DNA from: Blumeriella jaapii
Taxonomy: Eukaryota; Ascomycota; Leotiomycetes; Helotiales; Drepanopezizaceae
Assembly (NCBI GenBank): GCA_009599575.1
Contig: VWND01000073.1
Location: forward strand, 248,001 to 312,000
Direction: 5' to 3'
DNA: 64,000 nucleotides
Shown one piece after another: positions 1-11,335 of this stretch. The notes beneath the pieces are model-generated. The model searched no databases. It saw nothing but the letters and a program-made list of their open reading frames with translations, and was not told the origin of the DNA. Both the position numbers and the translations under genes were made by a program. Numbering within the stretch: position 1 is the first letter of the stretch; every line of letters starts with the position of its first letter.

Positions 1-1637
1 ACGAAGGAACACAAGAGCCCGCTCCAAGACATCTACCGCCCTCGGTCAAGAGTCGAGGGTCAGCTGTTCTTCTCTTCTGTACGTACAGATACACATACTG
101 TACTGTACTATCAGCTCGGATCCCGGGACCGTCCCAGCGTGAATCACAGCCAAGACGTCCAAGATCTAATACATACTGTACTGTACTGCAAGATGAGATA
201 TATGTACAGGACAGTACATGTCTCGTGAATCACTTTGTCCAGCGACTCGGCCGCTTCTCCTGACCCATGCATGTAGGCACGCACTCGAGTCCGTCGAGGC
301 AGTGAGACTCGAGCGGCACAGTTAACTACACAGTACTGTACTGAAAGACGGACAACACAAACAACAGTCCCCGACCTTTTCTTCTCCTTCTTCTTGCCAA
401 TTCAACACGGTCTGTCGGTCTTGATGGGAGATCACTTCAGCTCCTCTGGTCTATCCATCGGACCTGTCGGTGGGTTGCACACACTTGGCCAGGGGTCCGG
501 GCTGGTGACGCCTCTGCCAGATCCTCAAGAGTATGGATGGTTTGGTAGATCCTCAGGAGTATGGATGGTTTGGTATATATGTACAGTACAGTATGGTATC
601 GACGTGTCCTTGAGCTGCAGCAAATGTGTCTGTGGTCGAATCGAAGTCCATCAGCCGCTTCCGGACGATCGTTGGCAGCTTGTGGTCGTGTGAGTGTACT
701 GCTACCGGCGTACCAGCGACGAATGGACTGTCGGAGAACCAGTCTGTCGAGTTGAATCTAGACCTCTGCGTCGGTTCTGAGATGATGCCCGTACAGTAAG
801 TAAGTACATGAACCGTTCAATGCTTTTGCCTTTCTTTTGCTTTCGCTTCGATTGGTTCACCTCAGCTTGCTTCGATGTTCTGCTGTTTCGAGTTCGAAAT
901 TTTTTCGTCGTTATGCCTCTACATCCGGCATGCTGTCATTCGAATTGTGAGATTATCCTAGCCATGTCCTTTCGTCATGAGTTCCAACGAGAGTTCCGAA
1001 GCTTCATTGGGCCTCATCTCAACAAGCGCCCTGTCGAGAGAACCCGGAACCCGATGGTCAAGAGCAGCAACACGCCTTTCGAACTCTGCCCGTCGATGCT
1101 TACTTGCCCTCATCTCTTTCGAATCGGTTTTGTTCCAAAAGCCAGAGCTACAGATCAAAGTCCGAAAGCAAACCCGAAGCCCTCTTCGACTGTTACGAGA
1201 GTCACGTGTTGCTCGTTCCAATCCTGGGTACAGGTACCTGGCCAGTCTGCTGGCTTGAACCGGCCATGAAGGTAGCAAACGCTCGATTAAGTCGTACGTA
1301 CGGATCGGAAGTTATCTCGCCAGTCCAGAGGTTGGCGACTACTGCGAACTGAGCAGTTGAGCACGTGCTCTCGCTTCTGCCCCCGTCAGCCAAAACAAAG
1401 ATTTCCGCCTCGGAAGGGACTCGACATCCGTGAATCGGGCTCAAACTTCCCTTGATCAAGATCTGCTCCACGGGCGTGCCAGCAGTACATCTCCGTCCCC
1501 GATCACAACCCTCCACTTCAATACTTCGTTCCACCTGTTCATCTCCCCCCAGCTTCCACCTCCTTCCACCACCTCCACCACCTCCACCGGCTCCAAACAC
1601 AACAATTACCCCTCCCCCAGTCCTCCGAGCCGCCATC
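1..1637. other. Intergenic, no gene recognised
   Basis: No reading frame here resembles a known family; the open frames are short, overlap on both strands and lack domain-like composition. Several TACTGTAC-type runs lie near 99-113, 172-186, 330-345 and 575-590. The last part may hold the promoter and leader of the small gene that follows, including a pyrimidine-rich stretch around 1540-1615 just before its start. Confidence 0.6.
519..574. repeat. 28-bp tandem duplication
   Basis: Two adjacent 28-bp copies (519-546 and 547-574) differ at one position (CTCAAGAG versus CTCAGGAG). This is a recent direct duplication in non-coding DNA. Confidence 0.9.
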
Positions 1638-2135
1638 ATGGGTCCCGACGAGCGATCCCAATACCGCCTAGAAGCCATCGAGCACTACGCCGACACGTTC
1701 CCCAACGCGATGGGCTCCGAGATCATGTACATGGCCCGGCGCGCCGTCTACCGGCAATTCGGTACGTCGCGTCCCAACTCCAATCGCCATCCCCCTACCG
1801 AGCCCCCAAGCCAAGATCCCGATCATCCACTGACGAACAACCACTCCACAGACCACGCCCAAGGAATCGTCTGGACCGAAGGCCCCAGTCCCTACAACGC
1901 CCGAGTCGGCCAGACCCCAGGCGGCCACCCGTCTTTCGTATTCCCCCTCATCACGAACCCCCAGCGGCCCGCGTCCCAGCGGCCCACGCCCCTCGCGGAT
2001 CGGCTCAAGGATCTGGAGGACGAGGTCGCGGCCTTGAAGGCGGAGGTTAGCGTCTTGCGAGAGAAGGTAGGGGAGGTACGCCAGGAGGGAAAGCCTTCGT
2101 CGGGGAAGGAGGAGCAGCGACCGTATTACCTCTGA
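1638..2135 (+). CDS. Small hypothetical protein with C-terminal coiled coil
   Basis: Proposed protein of 135 aa from two exons, 1638-1761 and 1852-2135. The 90-nt segment between them starts GTACGT, has a CTGAC branch-like site and ends CACAG. It is also open in frame, so a 165-aa unspliced form is possible. The start is the ATG in CATCATGG after a pyrimidine-rich leader; an upstream in-frame ATG at 1452 would add a Pro-rich extension that looks like leader. The N-terminus (MGPDERSQYRLEAIEHYADT) is helical and polar. The C-terminus has a heptad-like run (LADRLKDLEDEVAALKAEV) that should form a coiled coil. I do not recognise the family and infer no function. Confidence 0.6.
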   Translation: MGPDERSQYRLEAIEHYADTFPNAMGSEIMYMARRAVYRQFGTSRPNSNRHPPTEPPSQDPDHPLTNNHSTDHAQGIVWTEGPSPYNARVGQTPGGHPSFVFPLITNPQRPASQRPTPLADRLKDLEDEVAALKAEVSVLREKVGEVRQEGKPSSGKEEQRPYYL

Positions 2136-4577
2136 GATCCTGCTTTGTCTGCTTCGGGTCTTTCTCCAAGTCTCGGTCGGGAGGGTGCTCGGTGGTGGTG
2201 CGCGCGGCGGGGATGGCAGGTACTGTAAGTGTTTTTTTATGGGCGTTCTGAGGATGGACGGATGCGATGCGGTGCGGTGGGTGGGATGGGCCGGTCAATA
2301 CCTACCTACCTGAGGCGGCAATGATGGCCGGCCGGTTGCGGATGTACGAGAATTGCGCTTCAGCAGCATGCTTTACTCTTCTATCCTTTTCTCTGGCCCT
2401 TATTCTGCAGCGCTCCCCCCCCCCCCCCCCGTATGTGCAACGCAAGCTCAACGTTACGTGACAACCTCAAGGAGTGAAGCACACCACCAAGCCAGGCCAG
2501 GCCAGGCCAGCCCTCGCCTCGAAACAGAGAGCTGAGATCGAACGTCCCTCCCCACGGCGCCACGAACCGCAAGGCCGGCTCTTGCAGAATACACACACAC
2601 ATACACTCCAATCCCGATGTGTTTTCCCCACCAACAAACACCCAAACGTCAATGTCCAGAAGCAATCGTGGGCATCTCCCTGCAGCGCACAAGAAGTCCA
2701 CACCCAAGGCCAGTGAATGCAGCTCCGCCGAGCAACCAACGTCTTCCGAGGCATTCCATCCCGCCCCGTGAGTCCCGCCCGACACCAACCTCAACACGCG
2801 ATTTGTACCCCGCACCAGGGACGTGAGGCGGAGGGATCTGGTGGCCGGGTGCGTCGAGCGGTGGTGGCGATGGGGGCTCTGGGTTGGGAATGGGTTCGTC
2901 GTCGGTAGTACAGTCCTGTAGCTTTGTGTACCTTATCTATCTGGGGCGGTATGTGTGGGTGGGTGGGTGGAACCAGGACAGGGCTCGCGCGAGAGATGGC
3001 CGTGAACATCCGAACAGGCGGGGCAATGAGAGCGACGGCCGGAACACAGTCCGAGAAGGAAGAGGTGGTCCCGGGTGTGTGATATCAAGCCGAAGAAGGG
3101 GGGGAGGGGGGGGGGGGGGGGGTAAGATAGGCGAGGTGCTGTATTTACCCCTGTGATGTTCAGGTCATCATCTCTCTATGCATGCATCCATCCCTCCTAT
3201 CCCCTTCTGCTAACAGGTCCCCCTAGGTGACCCATGCACAATACGGCGATAGCCAGTCCGAGCGAAGGAGGAGGTAGTAGGTAGCTGCACCAGCTGTTAC
3301 ATGTTGTTCTCAAGCTACTCGTATGTGAGGATAGCATTTACATGCCTGATTGCTACGGTGCAGGACCCCCCCCCCCCCCGACTAGACGATTAGCGGACCC
3401 TTTCAACCTTGCAGTCATTCGAATCCCGGTTGACATACGTGTAGGCAATGTATGACCTCATTGTTGTTCATAACGACGCCAGGCTTTTCATAACCAGAAG
3501 ATTCAAGATGGCAGGTAGTTAATTAATGAGCATGATCTATTCATGCCTAAGTTCGAGAGCCAGGGCCATATGTAATTTACAAGATCTATATACACATATA
3601 CACATATACACAAACACATATACACAAACACATATACACAAACACATATGCTTCCACAGTGCACCCGCCATCATCAGAAAAGTCGGTATGCTCGTCTGGG
3701 GACGTGTCAGACGAATTCATTCCCTCGACCATTGACATACTTGGCTAGGAGTTTCGATCGAGGCTGGCCTTGCCGTGACCTGGCACCTGTCACTATCTCC
3801 GCCAGGGATTCTGAACAAAGAGAGCGCTAAGAGTAGCATCAACGATAATAGTTGCTAGGCCGTATCGGCCTAATGCGGAGGACACGTCCCATAATTTTTC
3901 CGTGCATATACATATATATAGCGTACAGATTGCTCATTCTATGGAGCGTATAGATTTCGGGTGTCCACGTGACTTTAGCGATGACAATGTTTTCGCTTGG
4001 TGATCTCGTCGGTAACCGCTGAAGAGGGGGTGCGGGTGTAGTGTGCACAAGAGTCTCCGTCGTAGAAGGTAGTTTCGCAGAATCTGCACTCAAAGTGGGT
4101 TTTCTTTTTCTTGCAAGATTCGGGCCTCATCCTCTTCCTTCGTGCCAGAATCTTGCCTTATCTGTTGGTTCTGTATGTAAACCAATGTTGCGGCTTCCTA
4201 GATCGCGTTAGCATATGGAATCCCAATCTCGGATGACTCTCTAGCGGAGGCACACACATCACCGTGTGACAAAAGTTCGAGTCCGGAAAATCAGATGATC
4301 TCTCTTTTGGACGCCGCAATTGTATGCGACCTCAGACGAACGGGGTTTTCGTTTAAGTCTGCAGTACAGTACTTGCGACGCCGGTACACTTAAGGTCTGC
4401 ATCATGAAGCCCGAGGACTGCAACTCCTCCCGGCGCTAGTTGGGAGTTCATTGAGGCTCAAGCATATGCCATGTATCGATGCCGCGCGATGGCGGTATAA
4501 CTTCTTGCTGCCTGCTAGTTCAAACGCCGCGGGTGACATCGAGGATCTTCTTCTTGTAAGGATAGATTTCGACCTTC
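2136..4577. other. Intergenic, homopolymers and microsatellites, no gene recognised
   Basis: Contains C-runs near 2417-2430 and 3367-3380, a G-rich run near 3098-3122, CCAGG repeats near 2490-2510 and an alternating CACATATA/CAAACA microsatellite at about 3590-3650. The open frames are low-complexity shadows. No tRNA-like fold was found. The 3' end of the Zn2Cys6 gene on the minus strand bounds it on the right. Confidence 0.6.
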
Positions 4578-6268
4578 TCAAGCAAGTATAAATCTGAATT
4601 GTCAGCATTTTCGCTTCCGCAACCGTTCTCAAAAACTTACACCTGGATCCCCATCTGGATCTGGACCTGTCTCCAGTCGAACTTCTTGTTATACTGGTGT
4701 TGTCTCTTCCACAAGACTTCCAGCAAGGCAATCGCTCGATCAGCATGCTGTGTCAGGTCAGATATGAGTGTACACGGGACTACAGAGCACGAACGTAAAT
4801 GCTGGAGGATATGTCCGCCTTGAGCTTCTGCCGAATCAACTCTTCGGCAACTTCGTCGTTGTAGATGGCTATGCCGGCCATGAACAAGCCCCAATACAAT
4901 CCCATTTCCAGACCATAGCCCCTCGGCATTTCCGTTGCAATATCCAATATATCTCTCACGGCCTCGATGACCTCTGGTTTCTGTGGTTGACGGCCCTCTG
5001 GGTCGAGAATGTGGTTCAGATAGATAACGCATCCATCCATGCACGACTTGGTGCTAGAAAATGCTTCTTCTTCCAAGGTCTCCGGGACAGTCAGTTTTCG
5101 AGGTCGAGGCTGTTTCCTCCAGTCGTTACTCTGGTCACGTAGAGCAGGTGGGCACTGCTGCCACCAAGCCAGAAGATCGCGGCGAATCTCCATCACTTCG
5201 CTAACAATAGCTTCGGGGTGCTGACCTCCAAGATCGCTCATCGATTGAGCCGACAGACGCGACAGCTTTGCCATGAACACCATCAGCTCGTGGAAGAGAT
5301 TGGTCATCACGTTCCCATCATCGTAGTACGGCCAGCGTAGACGATTGGAGCTCGAAGTCGGATCCTGATTGGGGCCATCCTCGAGCCAGTAGTTTCCCTG
5401 GATAAGCGGTCCACCGCCAGACGACAACGATCCGGAGATGTCAAGCAGAGAGAAAAAGCGGGTCAGGTAGTCGCTGGTCCTGGGACCTCCTCTAAACAGA
5501 ATCAGGTCTCGTGCCCCTTGAAGATGCTCAAGCCACAGAGAATTATCAGACTGGCATATCTAAGAGTCCTCATTAGCCAGATCGCCTTCATTCCAAGTGC
5601 CCAAGGGCGCCTTACCTCAAACACACATAAGAGGAGGCAAGCACCTAATGTCGAATCCGAACGCGCACGCACGGGATCGGAAAGGACGGCATTCAGCTCC
5701 CTCAACGCCATCGCATAGCTCGTAGCGGCCGTCAGGGAATGCTGCGGCTGGCTCCTTGACAGATGCGACGCGGCCACCGCGGTCATGGAGTGGAGCAGCG
5801 CCGGGGACGAATTGGCCATGGGGACCAAATCCTGCTGGAACGGGTTCCCCTCGTTGTCGTTCGAGTAGGCCAGGAAGCGAGAGCAGAAGGTGATGAAGTG
5901 ATGCATGTACGGCACCGCCCCGCGATCGAGGTTCGGGAACTCCACGACGAAGTTCTGGCCGGAGAGCGCGTTGCTGAGATGCACGAGGCTCTGCTCGGGC
6001 GATGGCGGTAGTGACGAAGTGGCCGACGGCGAGCCGCGATGAGGCACGACTTGCAAGTCGTCGCCCCACGTACACTCTCGTTGCAGACGCGTACAGCGCG
6101 AGCAGACGGGCTTCTCCTCGTCGCATTTTACTTTTCGCTTCCGGCACGTCAGACATCCTGTCAGAGAAATTTAGTAAAAGCATGGGTTGAGCCAGATCAC
6201 TGTTCGTCGGGAAACTCGCCTGTCCGGGTCCGAGGAACAGGGGCTTTGATGCCCATGCCGGGAGCCAT
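4578..6268 (-). CDS. Zn2Cys6 transcription factor with Fungal_trans_2 domain
   Basis: Predicted 492-aa nuclear DNA-binding regulator in five exons: 6220-6268, 5616-6157, 4795-5559, 4641-4747 and 4578-4593. All phases are consistent. Residues 18-45 form a perfect binuclear zinc cluster with spacing C-x2-C-x6-C-x6-C-x2-C-x6-C (starting GCLTCRKRKVKC), preceded by the basic RTRT typical of this class. The rest resembles the Fungal_trans_2 family (e.g. the motif ACLLLCVFEICQSDNSLWLE across an intron). The first intron (6158-6219) begins GC, not GT: CAG|GCGAGT. No GT donor restores the zinc-cluster frame, so a GC-AG intron is the best reading. The last two short exons are less certain. It could regulate the neighbouring ATG22-like and hydantoinase genes, but this rests only on proximity. 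Confidence 0.88.
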
Positions 6269-6847
6269 GATCGCGATGGAGGAGCGTCGCGAGACGGTTG
6301 TTACACCCAAGCCTGGGCCATGGAGAGAGAGTTTTGAGAATGTAGATAGGGTCGAAGTTTGTAGGTCGCGATGTGATATCTGCATGTCTGGAGGAGTCCG
6401 GGCGGGGACCAGGGTCACGTGCTTATCATGGCTGGTCGACCCGGGGGCGCTGACTAATCGGGCTTGTTGACAGACCGAACGAAGCCATATCGAAGCGAAC
6501 TCGAAGTCTCACTTTTCACCTCTCACAAACCGAACACGCCGCGTTTTTTTCTTTGCGTAGTCGTGTTTTCCTTTGGTTCTTCTCGCGATGGGAGTGTTCG
6601 GGTGATCTGCAAAACCATTTCTTAATCTTAAAAAGTGCGATATTCTTTCAATCGCTTCGATTTTAGGTGTATCTTCGGAACGTCTGACCCAAAGTCAGAT
6701 AGAGACCGCAGGGTACAGACAGTAAGGTTGCTATTGAGCTTATCCGTACGAGGAAATCGCTCCCACAGGTCACTCGGAAAAGATATGTCTCGATTGGCTA
6801 TGATACGTGTGGTAGATTACAAGAAGCGTCGCAATAGACAGCAAGAC
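6269..6847. other. Upstream region of the Zn2Cys6 gene, no gene recognised
   Basis: Lies between the start of the regulator and the 3' end of the ATG22-like gene, both on the minus strand, so it should carry the regulator's promoter and the neighbour's 3' UTR. A CACGTG-containing sequence (TCACGTGC) is present near 6415. No coding frame is convincing. Confidence 0.55.
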
Positions 6848-8656
6848 CTAGGTCATGTGGACTTTCCCATCAGCATCCTCCGTCGCCTTTCTCAGGTCCG
6901 ATGCTTCTCGTGCCAAGTACTCCGCACACTCTCTCCGGCTCTCCACCTCGTCGATGAAGAAGATCCCGATGAAGGGCACCAGAATCAACGACATGGCCCA
7001 CGGGAACCCGGTCCACTGATTACCGCTCCCGTCCACGATGGCACTGCTCACGATTGGGCCGATCCACGCCGACCCCTTCGACACGATGCCCAGCAGGCTG
7101 AAGAACATGTACTCCCGGCCCCGCGGCACCAGCTCCGCCATGAAGGCCTGCCCGTACGAGAATTGCGGCCCCAGTGTGAGGCCATACGTGGCGTTGAAGG
7201 CCCAGAACTCCCACTCGTTGTGATAGCCGACTCGCCTGGTCCAGATTCCGAGCATGCCCCAGCCGGCGGCGATCACGCACCCGGCGTTGGTGAACTGCAG
7301 CATGGTCTTGGTGCGCAGGTGGAAGCGTTTCTGGATGTAGTACGCAAACAGGACGCCGAGGCCGGCTGACGCACCTTGGACCATGATCAGGTAGGTGTTG
7401 GAGATGGCTGAGAACTCGACGACCTGGGTCTGTGTGATGGACACGAGGGTGAGGAGCGTGCTGAGCCCGTCTGCGAGTAGGAAGAAGGCGATGAGGTAGA
7501 AGAAGGTCTGCTTCAACTTCCAGAGTTGCTTAGCAGCGAACCACGTCTGCTTGAATCCGAAGGTGAAGTAGTTGTCTCCAGCTGGGAGCTTGGGACCCGG
7601 GCGTTTCTTCTCCCAGATAAACCAGGGTATGGAGAGGAGGACCCAGAACCCAGTGCACACGGCGACCGAGACGGAGTAGCCCCAGTTGTTCTGCTCGGTC
7701 GAGTCATCGGCCCCGATCCCGAAGAGGGTGGCGAGGGAGAGAGCGGTGCAGACCGTAAAGCCAACGTTGTTCCAGAAGTAGCTCAGGTTCATGATCTTAG
7801 AGCGACTCATGGAGCACCTGCGCTCGAACTCTTCTTCGCTTATCGTGCCATTGAGCAGCGCCTCTTTTGCTTCGCGAGCCTCTGGGAGATGGTGGGCTAG
7901 TTTAGGGAAGATGGCATTGAAGAAAACGTAGGAGGCCCAGAAGGCAACACCTGGCAGCCATAGGTCAGCCCAGTCTTCAGAATGGCCAGCAAGGTAGGTA
8001 CTATTACTTACCACTGGTGATATAGAGCGCCATTGCGATCCTCCATTTGGAGGCAGTGTGGACGCCCAGGAATCCAAACTCGAATGCCCAACAGATTACC
8101 GAGAAGCCTCTCACCACCCAAGGGTTCCAGCTACCAAAATCGGCCAAGCTTCCGACACCAATGAAGACTAGGGCCTGGCAGAGAAAGGTCAAACCAGATG
8201 CGATCAGAACGACGGATGTGTAGGACTTGTGTCTCTTGCCGCCACCCCACCAGACGTGGCAGGGCGCTGTACCGGTAGTGTCAACACTGCACGAGACGCT
8301 GCCGAGGGGGAGAACGTTGGGGTTGAAGCCAGCTTGGTAGATCAAGTTTTGGAATAGAAGATTGGAGCTGGAGAAGAGTTAGAAGAGGAAGAAGGAAACG
8401 GGCAGCATGTGCAAACGACATACTATTGGAACGATCCGATGCCGTTGTTTCCCGCGTAGTAACAGTAATAGGACCAGACTTCTTTCCTGGTAGCTGGCGC
8501 CCCTACCGGGTCTTTCGCGTCCTGATCCCGAATCTCACATAGGATTCTGGAGTCATTGCTCGACGCATTTTCAGGAGCAGCGACGGAGGTAAACGAGGCT
8601 TTGTCGACGTGAAGGATCTCCTCTCTTTCGGCTCGGTACTGTTCCCTCTCAGCCAT
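6848..8656 (-). CDS. ATG22-like vacuolar amino-acid effluxer (major facilitator type)
   Basis: Predicted 563-aa multi-pass membrane protein from exons 8424-8656, 8012-8367 and 6848-7950; both introns are GT-AG with consistent phases. Family-typical motifs are visible: SYYCYYAGNNGIGSFQYSNL after a polar N-tail of about 60 residues, then ICWAFEFGFLGVH, NAIFPKLAHHLPEA and TYGLTLGPQFSYGQAF, with about a dozen hydrophobic segments. Atg22 proteins sit in the vacuolar membrane and export amino acids released by autophagic breakdown. Fungal genomes often carry several paralogues, so this copy may be specialised. It is transcribed in the same direction as the upstream-numbered Zn2Cys6 gene and divergently from the hydantoinase gene. 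Confidence 0.9.
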
Positions 8657-11335
8657 GGCGTTGCCTCGTCTCGGTGTTGGGGATAGAGTTCGCCTGACTC
8701 GGTCCCTCGACGTAATTGGGTTGGTTGGTGGGTTGCACTCTGGATTCCCGAGATGGTACAGTACAGTAGGTCAGGCCGCGACGACGTTATCAGAGGGGCT
8801 GGATCAGTGTTTTAAATCCCCGAGAACCAGCACGCTGGATGCTGAAAACTCGAAAGCGGGTTTCTCGGCCCACGGCAATGGGGATTAAGTGGGGACCAGA
8901 GGGGTGATTGAGAGCAGTTCTGCTGACATCAGGAGAAAATTGACTTCTTTGCCTGCCGGGCGGCAGCAGGGGAAACGGGCACTGCACAGTAGGTGAAGGC
9001 CACCGGGGATTGGGGATGCCAATTGAGTTTATTGGCTCGCCAAACGACTGCTCGTGGGCTCTGGTGCGACGGCGGCGACGGCAACCGGAGACGGGACATC
9101 GAGGGTCGAGGAACAAGCTCTAGCCGTTATCTCACATACCTACCCATCACCAGTGCCATGGTACTGTATATAGGAATAGATGTACAGCACTGTATGTAGC
9201 CGGCTGGCTGGCTAGACGGGATGCCGAGTTGATCGATCGCTCTTTTGTGTATGCCTTCAGTTGATACCGACCTCAGTCCAGTCCAGTCCAGTCCAGTACA
9301 ATACAATACAGCACCTTACTGTGTATTCTTTTTGTCGGCACCGCTGTGCTCGTGATGATCTCAGGCAAGAGATACAGCATGCACAGCATTCACAGCCGCA
9401 GCTTCTTCTCCGTAAAAGAGGCACTCGCAAAGTGGTTCTGTACCTTGTTAGTAAATCACATACCAAGAAGTACGGCCATGGTCGTCTTACTGTACAGGAT
9501 GTATGTATGTATGTCTGTATGAAAGGAGAAACCAACTTGGGGGAATCTGGTCCGACGAAACCGAGCAGCTGGAAGAGGGTGCATTGCCGTGGCGCGCTAA
9601 GCCCCATCGGGCCATACTACGAAGGACTACACATGTACGATGTAAGTACTATATGCTGCCCTCTCCGGACTCGGTATCTTACCGAGGCTGATCATGATTG
9701 GTTCTGGAATGCCGATTATTTGCATTATGTTTTGTACTGTAAATACGATACAGACTGTACAGGCTGTAAAAACTGTACACACTGTACATGCTCTAAATAC
9801 TGTAGATGCTCTAAATACTGTAGATGCTCTCAAAACTGTACATACTCTCAAAACCGTACAGACTGTAAACACTGTACAGACTGTAAAAACCGTAAAAACC
9901 GTACATACCGTACATACCGTACATACCGTACATACCGTACATACCGTACATACCGTACATACCGTACATACCGTACATACCGTACATACCGTACATACCG
10001 TACCCGCGCGCGGCTCAGATGTACGTAAGGTCGAGATCAGCTAGATCGATTCTTTCTTTCGGGAGAGCTGAGCCCAGTATCGCAACGTCCCAAGAAAAGG
10101 GCCGAATGCAGGAAGAAGCCAAGGCCTACCGTCGTCAGGCTTGCTGGAGATGATTCCGCCAGAGCTCTGTAGCCTTGTAAGCTTCCGAGTCCATGAATGC
10201 TCGAGGTTTCCTTGGCTTTCGGCTGTTGCTGTGCCTTGACTTGAGGATTGAAAGAAAGACTTGGAGAAAGAAGAAAGACTTGAAGAAAGAAGAAAGGAGA
10301 AAGAAGAAGAAAGACTAGTGCGCAACAGCCAATACCTACTCGATGCAAGACACTGGAGTTTCCTACATGTCATTCCGTGGCTACGACCATTTGGCATTCA
10401 CGGCTCCAACCGTTCTACAATACATACGGCATGCCTTAACCGGCAGCCCGACCATTGACCATCTAAGACCGATACCTAACCTCATATCCAGCGGCGAACA
10501 TGTTATGTAGGGGGTTCCTTTCTCCCGAAGCTTGCAACCAACCAATGCGCAAATAAGAGAGCGCAGGCAGTGAGTGCACAGCATCTTCATCTATCAACAG
10601 CGTGCCAGTTCCCTGTCATCCAAAGGCTCGCGAAACCCTCATCCCAACCACCAGCTGCCCACGCACCTATCCACGAGCCACACGCCGACGCATCAGTGTG
10701 ATTGCTTTTGTTTGTCCCGAGGGTCCCGAAAGAACGCACCGCGTGCACTTGGACCTTGGGCTCTCGGTTCGTGACTCGACAACAAGCTCGGCCAGCGTGT
10801 GCCAGCCCTTCCTCCTGACTCAGACCGTCTTCTTCCCAGCGCTTCCAAGCATGGCCCGTCGACAACGCCATCTCCAAGCGTCCGCCATCCACGTTGCGGG
10901 AGGCAGAGCAGCGCACGGAGTCGGACGGCGTAGGACTGTAGGTCGCACACCATCGTCAATGTCCCACCCTTCTGACCTCGTAGTCCAACGACCAGAACGA
11001 TCTATCGATGCGGGCCGCCCGACGCGAGGGGACGGGGACGGGGACGGAGCCGAAGCATACCTCTAAGGTACCTTAAGGTATATCTGATTTAGGCGACGCC
11101 GATAATCATACCTAGGTACACACCGTGACCGACAAATGAAACTTGCGCGAGCCGAGTCCTCCCGTATAACATACACCATGGTCCACCCCGGACTGTCATG
11201 TTCCTCTCTGGCAAATTGTGTACCGAATCAAGCGCGTTTCCTCCCTCCTCCTGAGTAGACGCAAAATGATTCTCAACCCTCCTACCCACCTCGCTCGACC
11301 CACGTGAAAAAGACCTGGACGATTCTACGTCCAAA
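8657..11335. other. Divergent intergenic region with minisatellite, no gene recognised
   Basis: Separates the ATG22-like gene (leftward) from the hydantoinase gene (rightward) and should hold both promoters. It contains TGTAC-type runs, a CCAGT repeat near 9280-9300, a large 9-bp minisatellite (listed separately) and a purine-rich run near 10255-10315. The Cys-rich and Arg-Thr-Tyr open frames here are translations of the minisatellite. Confidence 0.6.
9736..10003. repeat. 9-bp minisatellite, about 30 units
   Basis: A continuous 9-bp periodicity. From 9736 to about 9897 the units are divergent (ACTGTACAG, GCTCTAAAT, ACTGTAGAT and others, some alternating as an 18-bp higher-order unit). From 9898 to 9996 eleven consecutive units are identical (ACCGTACAT), ending in one variant unit. 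The core shares CTGTAC with the motif scattered across the window. Confidence 0.95.

Noticed and set aside
808..1278. Overlapping 82-153-residue frames on both strands
   Set aside because: No domain-like sequence or splice structure; several frames are open at once, as expected by chance in this composition.
4270..4300. tRNA-like GTTCGAGTCC
   Set aside because: No T-stem or acceptor pairing; flanks do not fold as a cloverleaf.
9736..10003. CRISPR-like array
   Set aside because: Units are contiguous 9-mers with no unique spacers, in a eukaryotic genome.
9261..10028. 255-residue open frame rich in Cys, then Arg-Thr-Tyr repeats
   Set aside because: It is the translation of the 9-bp minisatellite; the other frames and strand are equally open and repetitive, and there is no start context or family resemblance.
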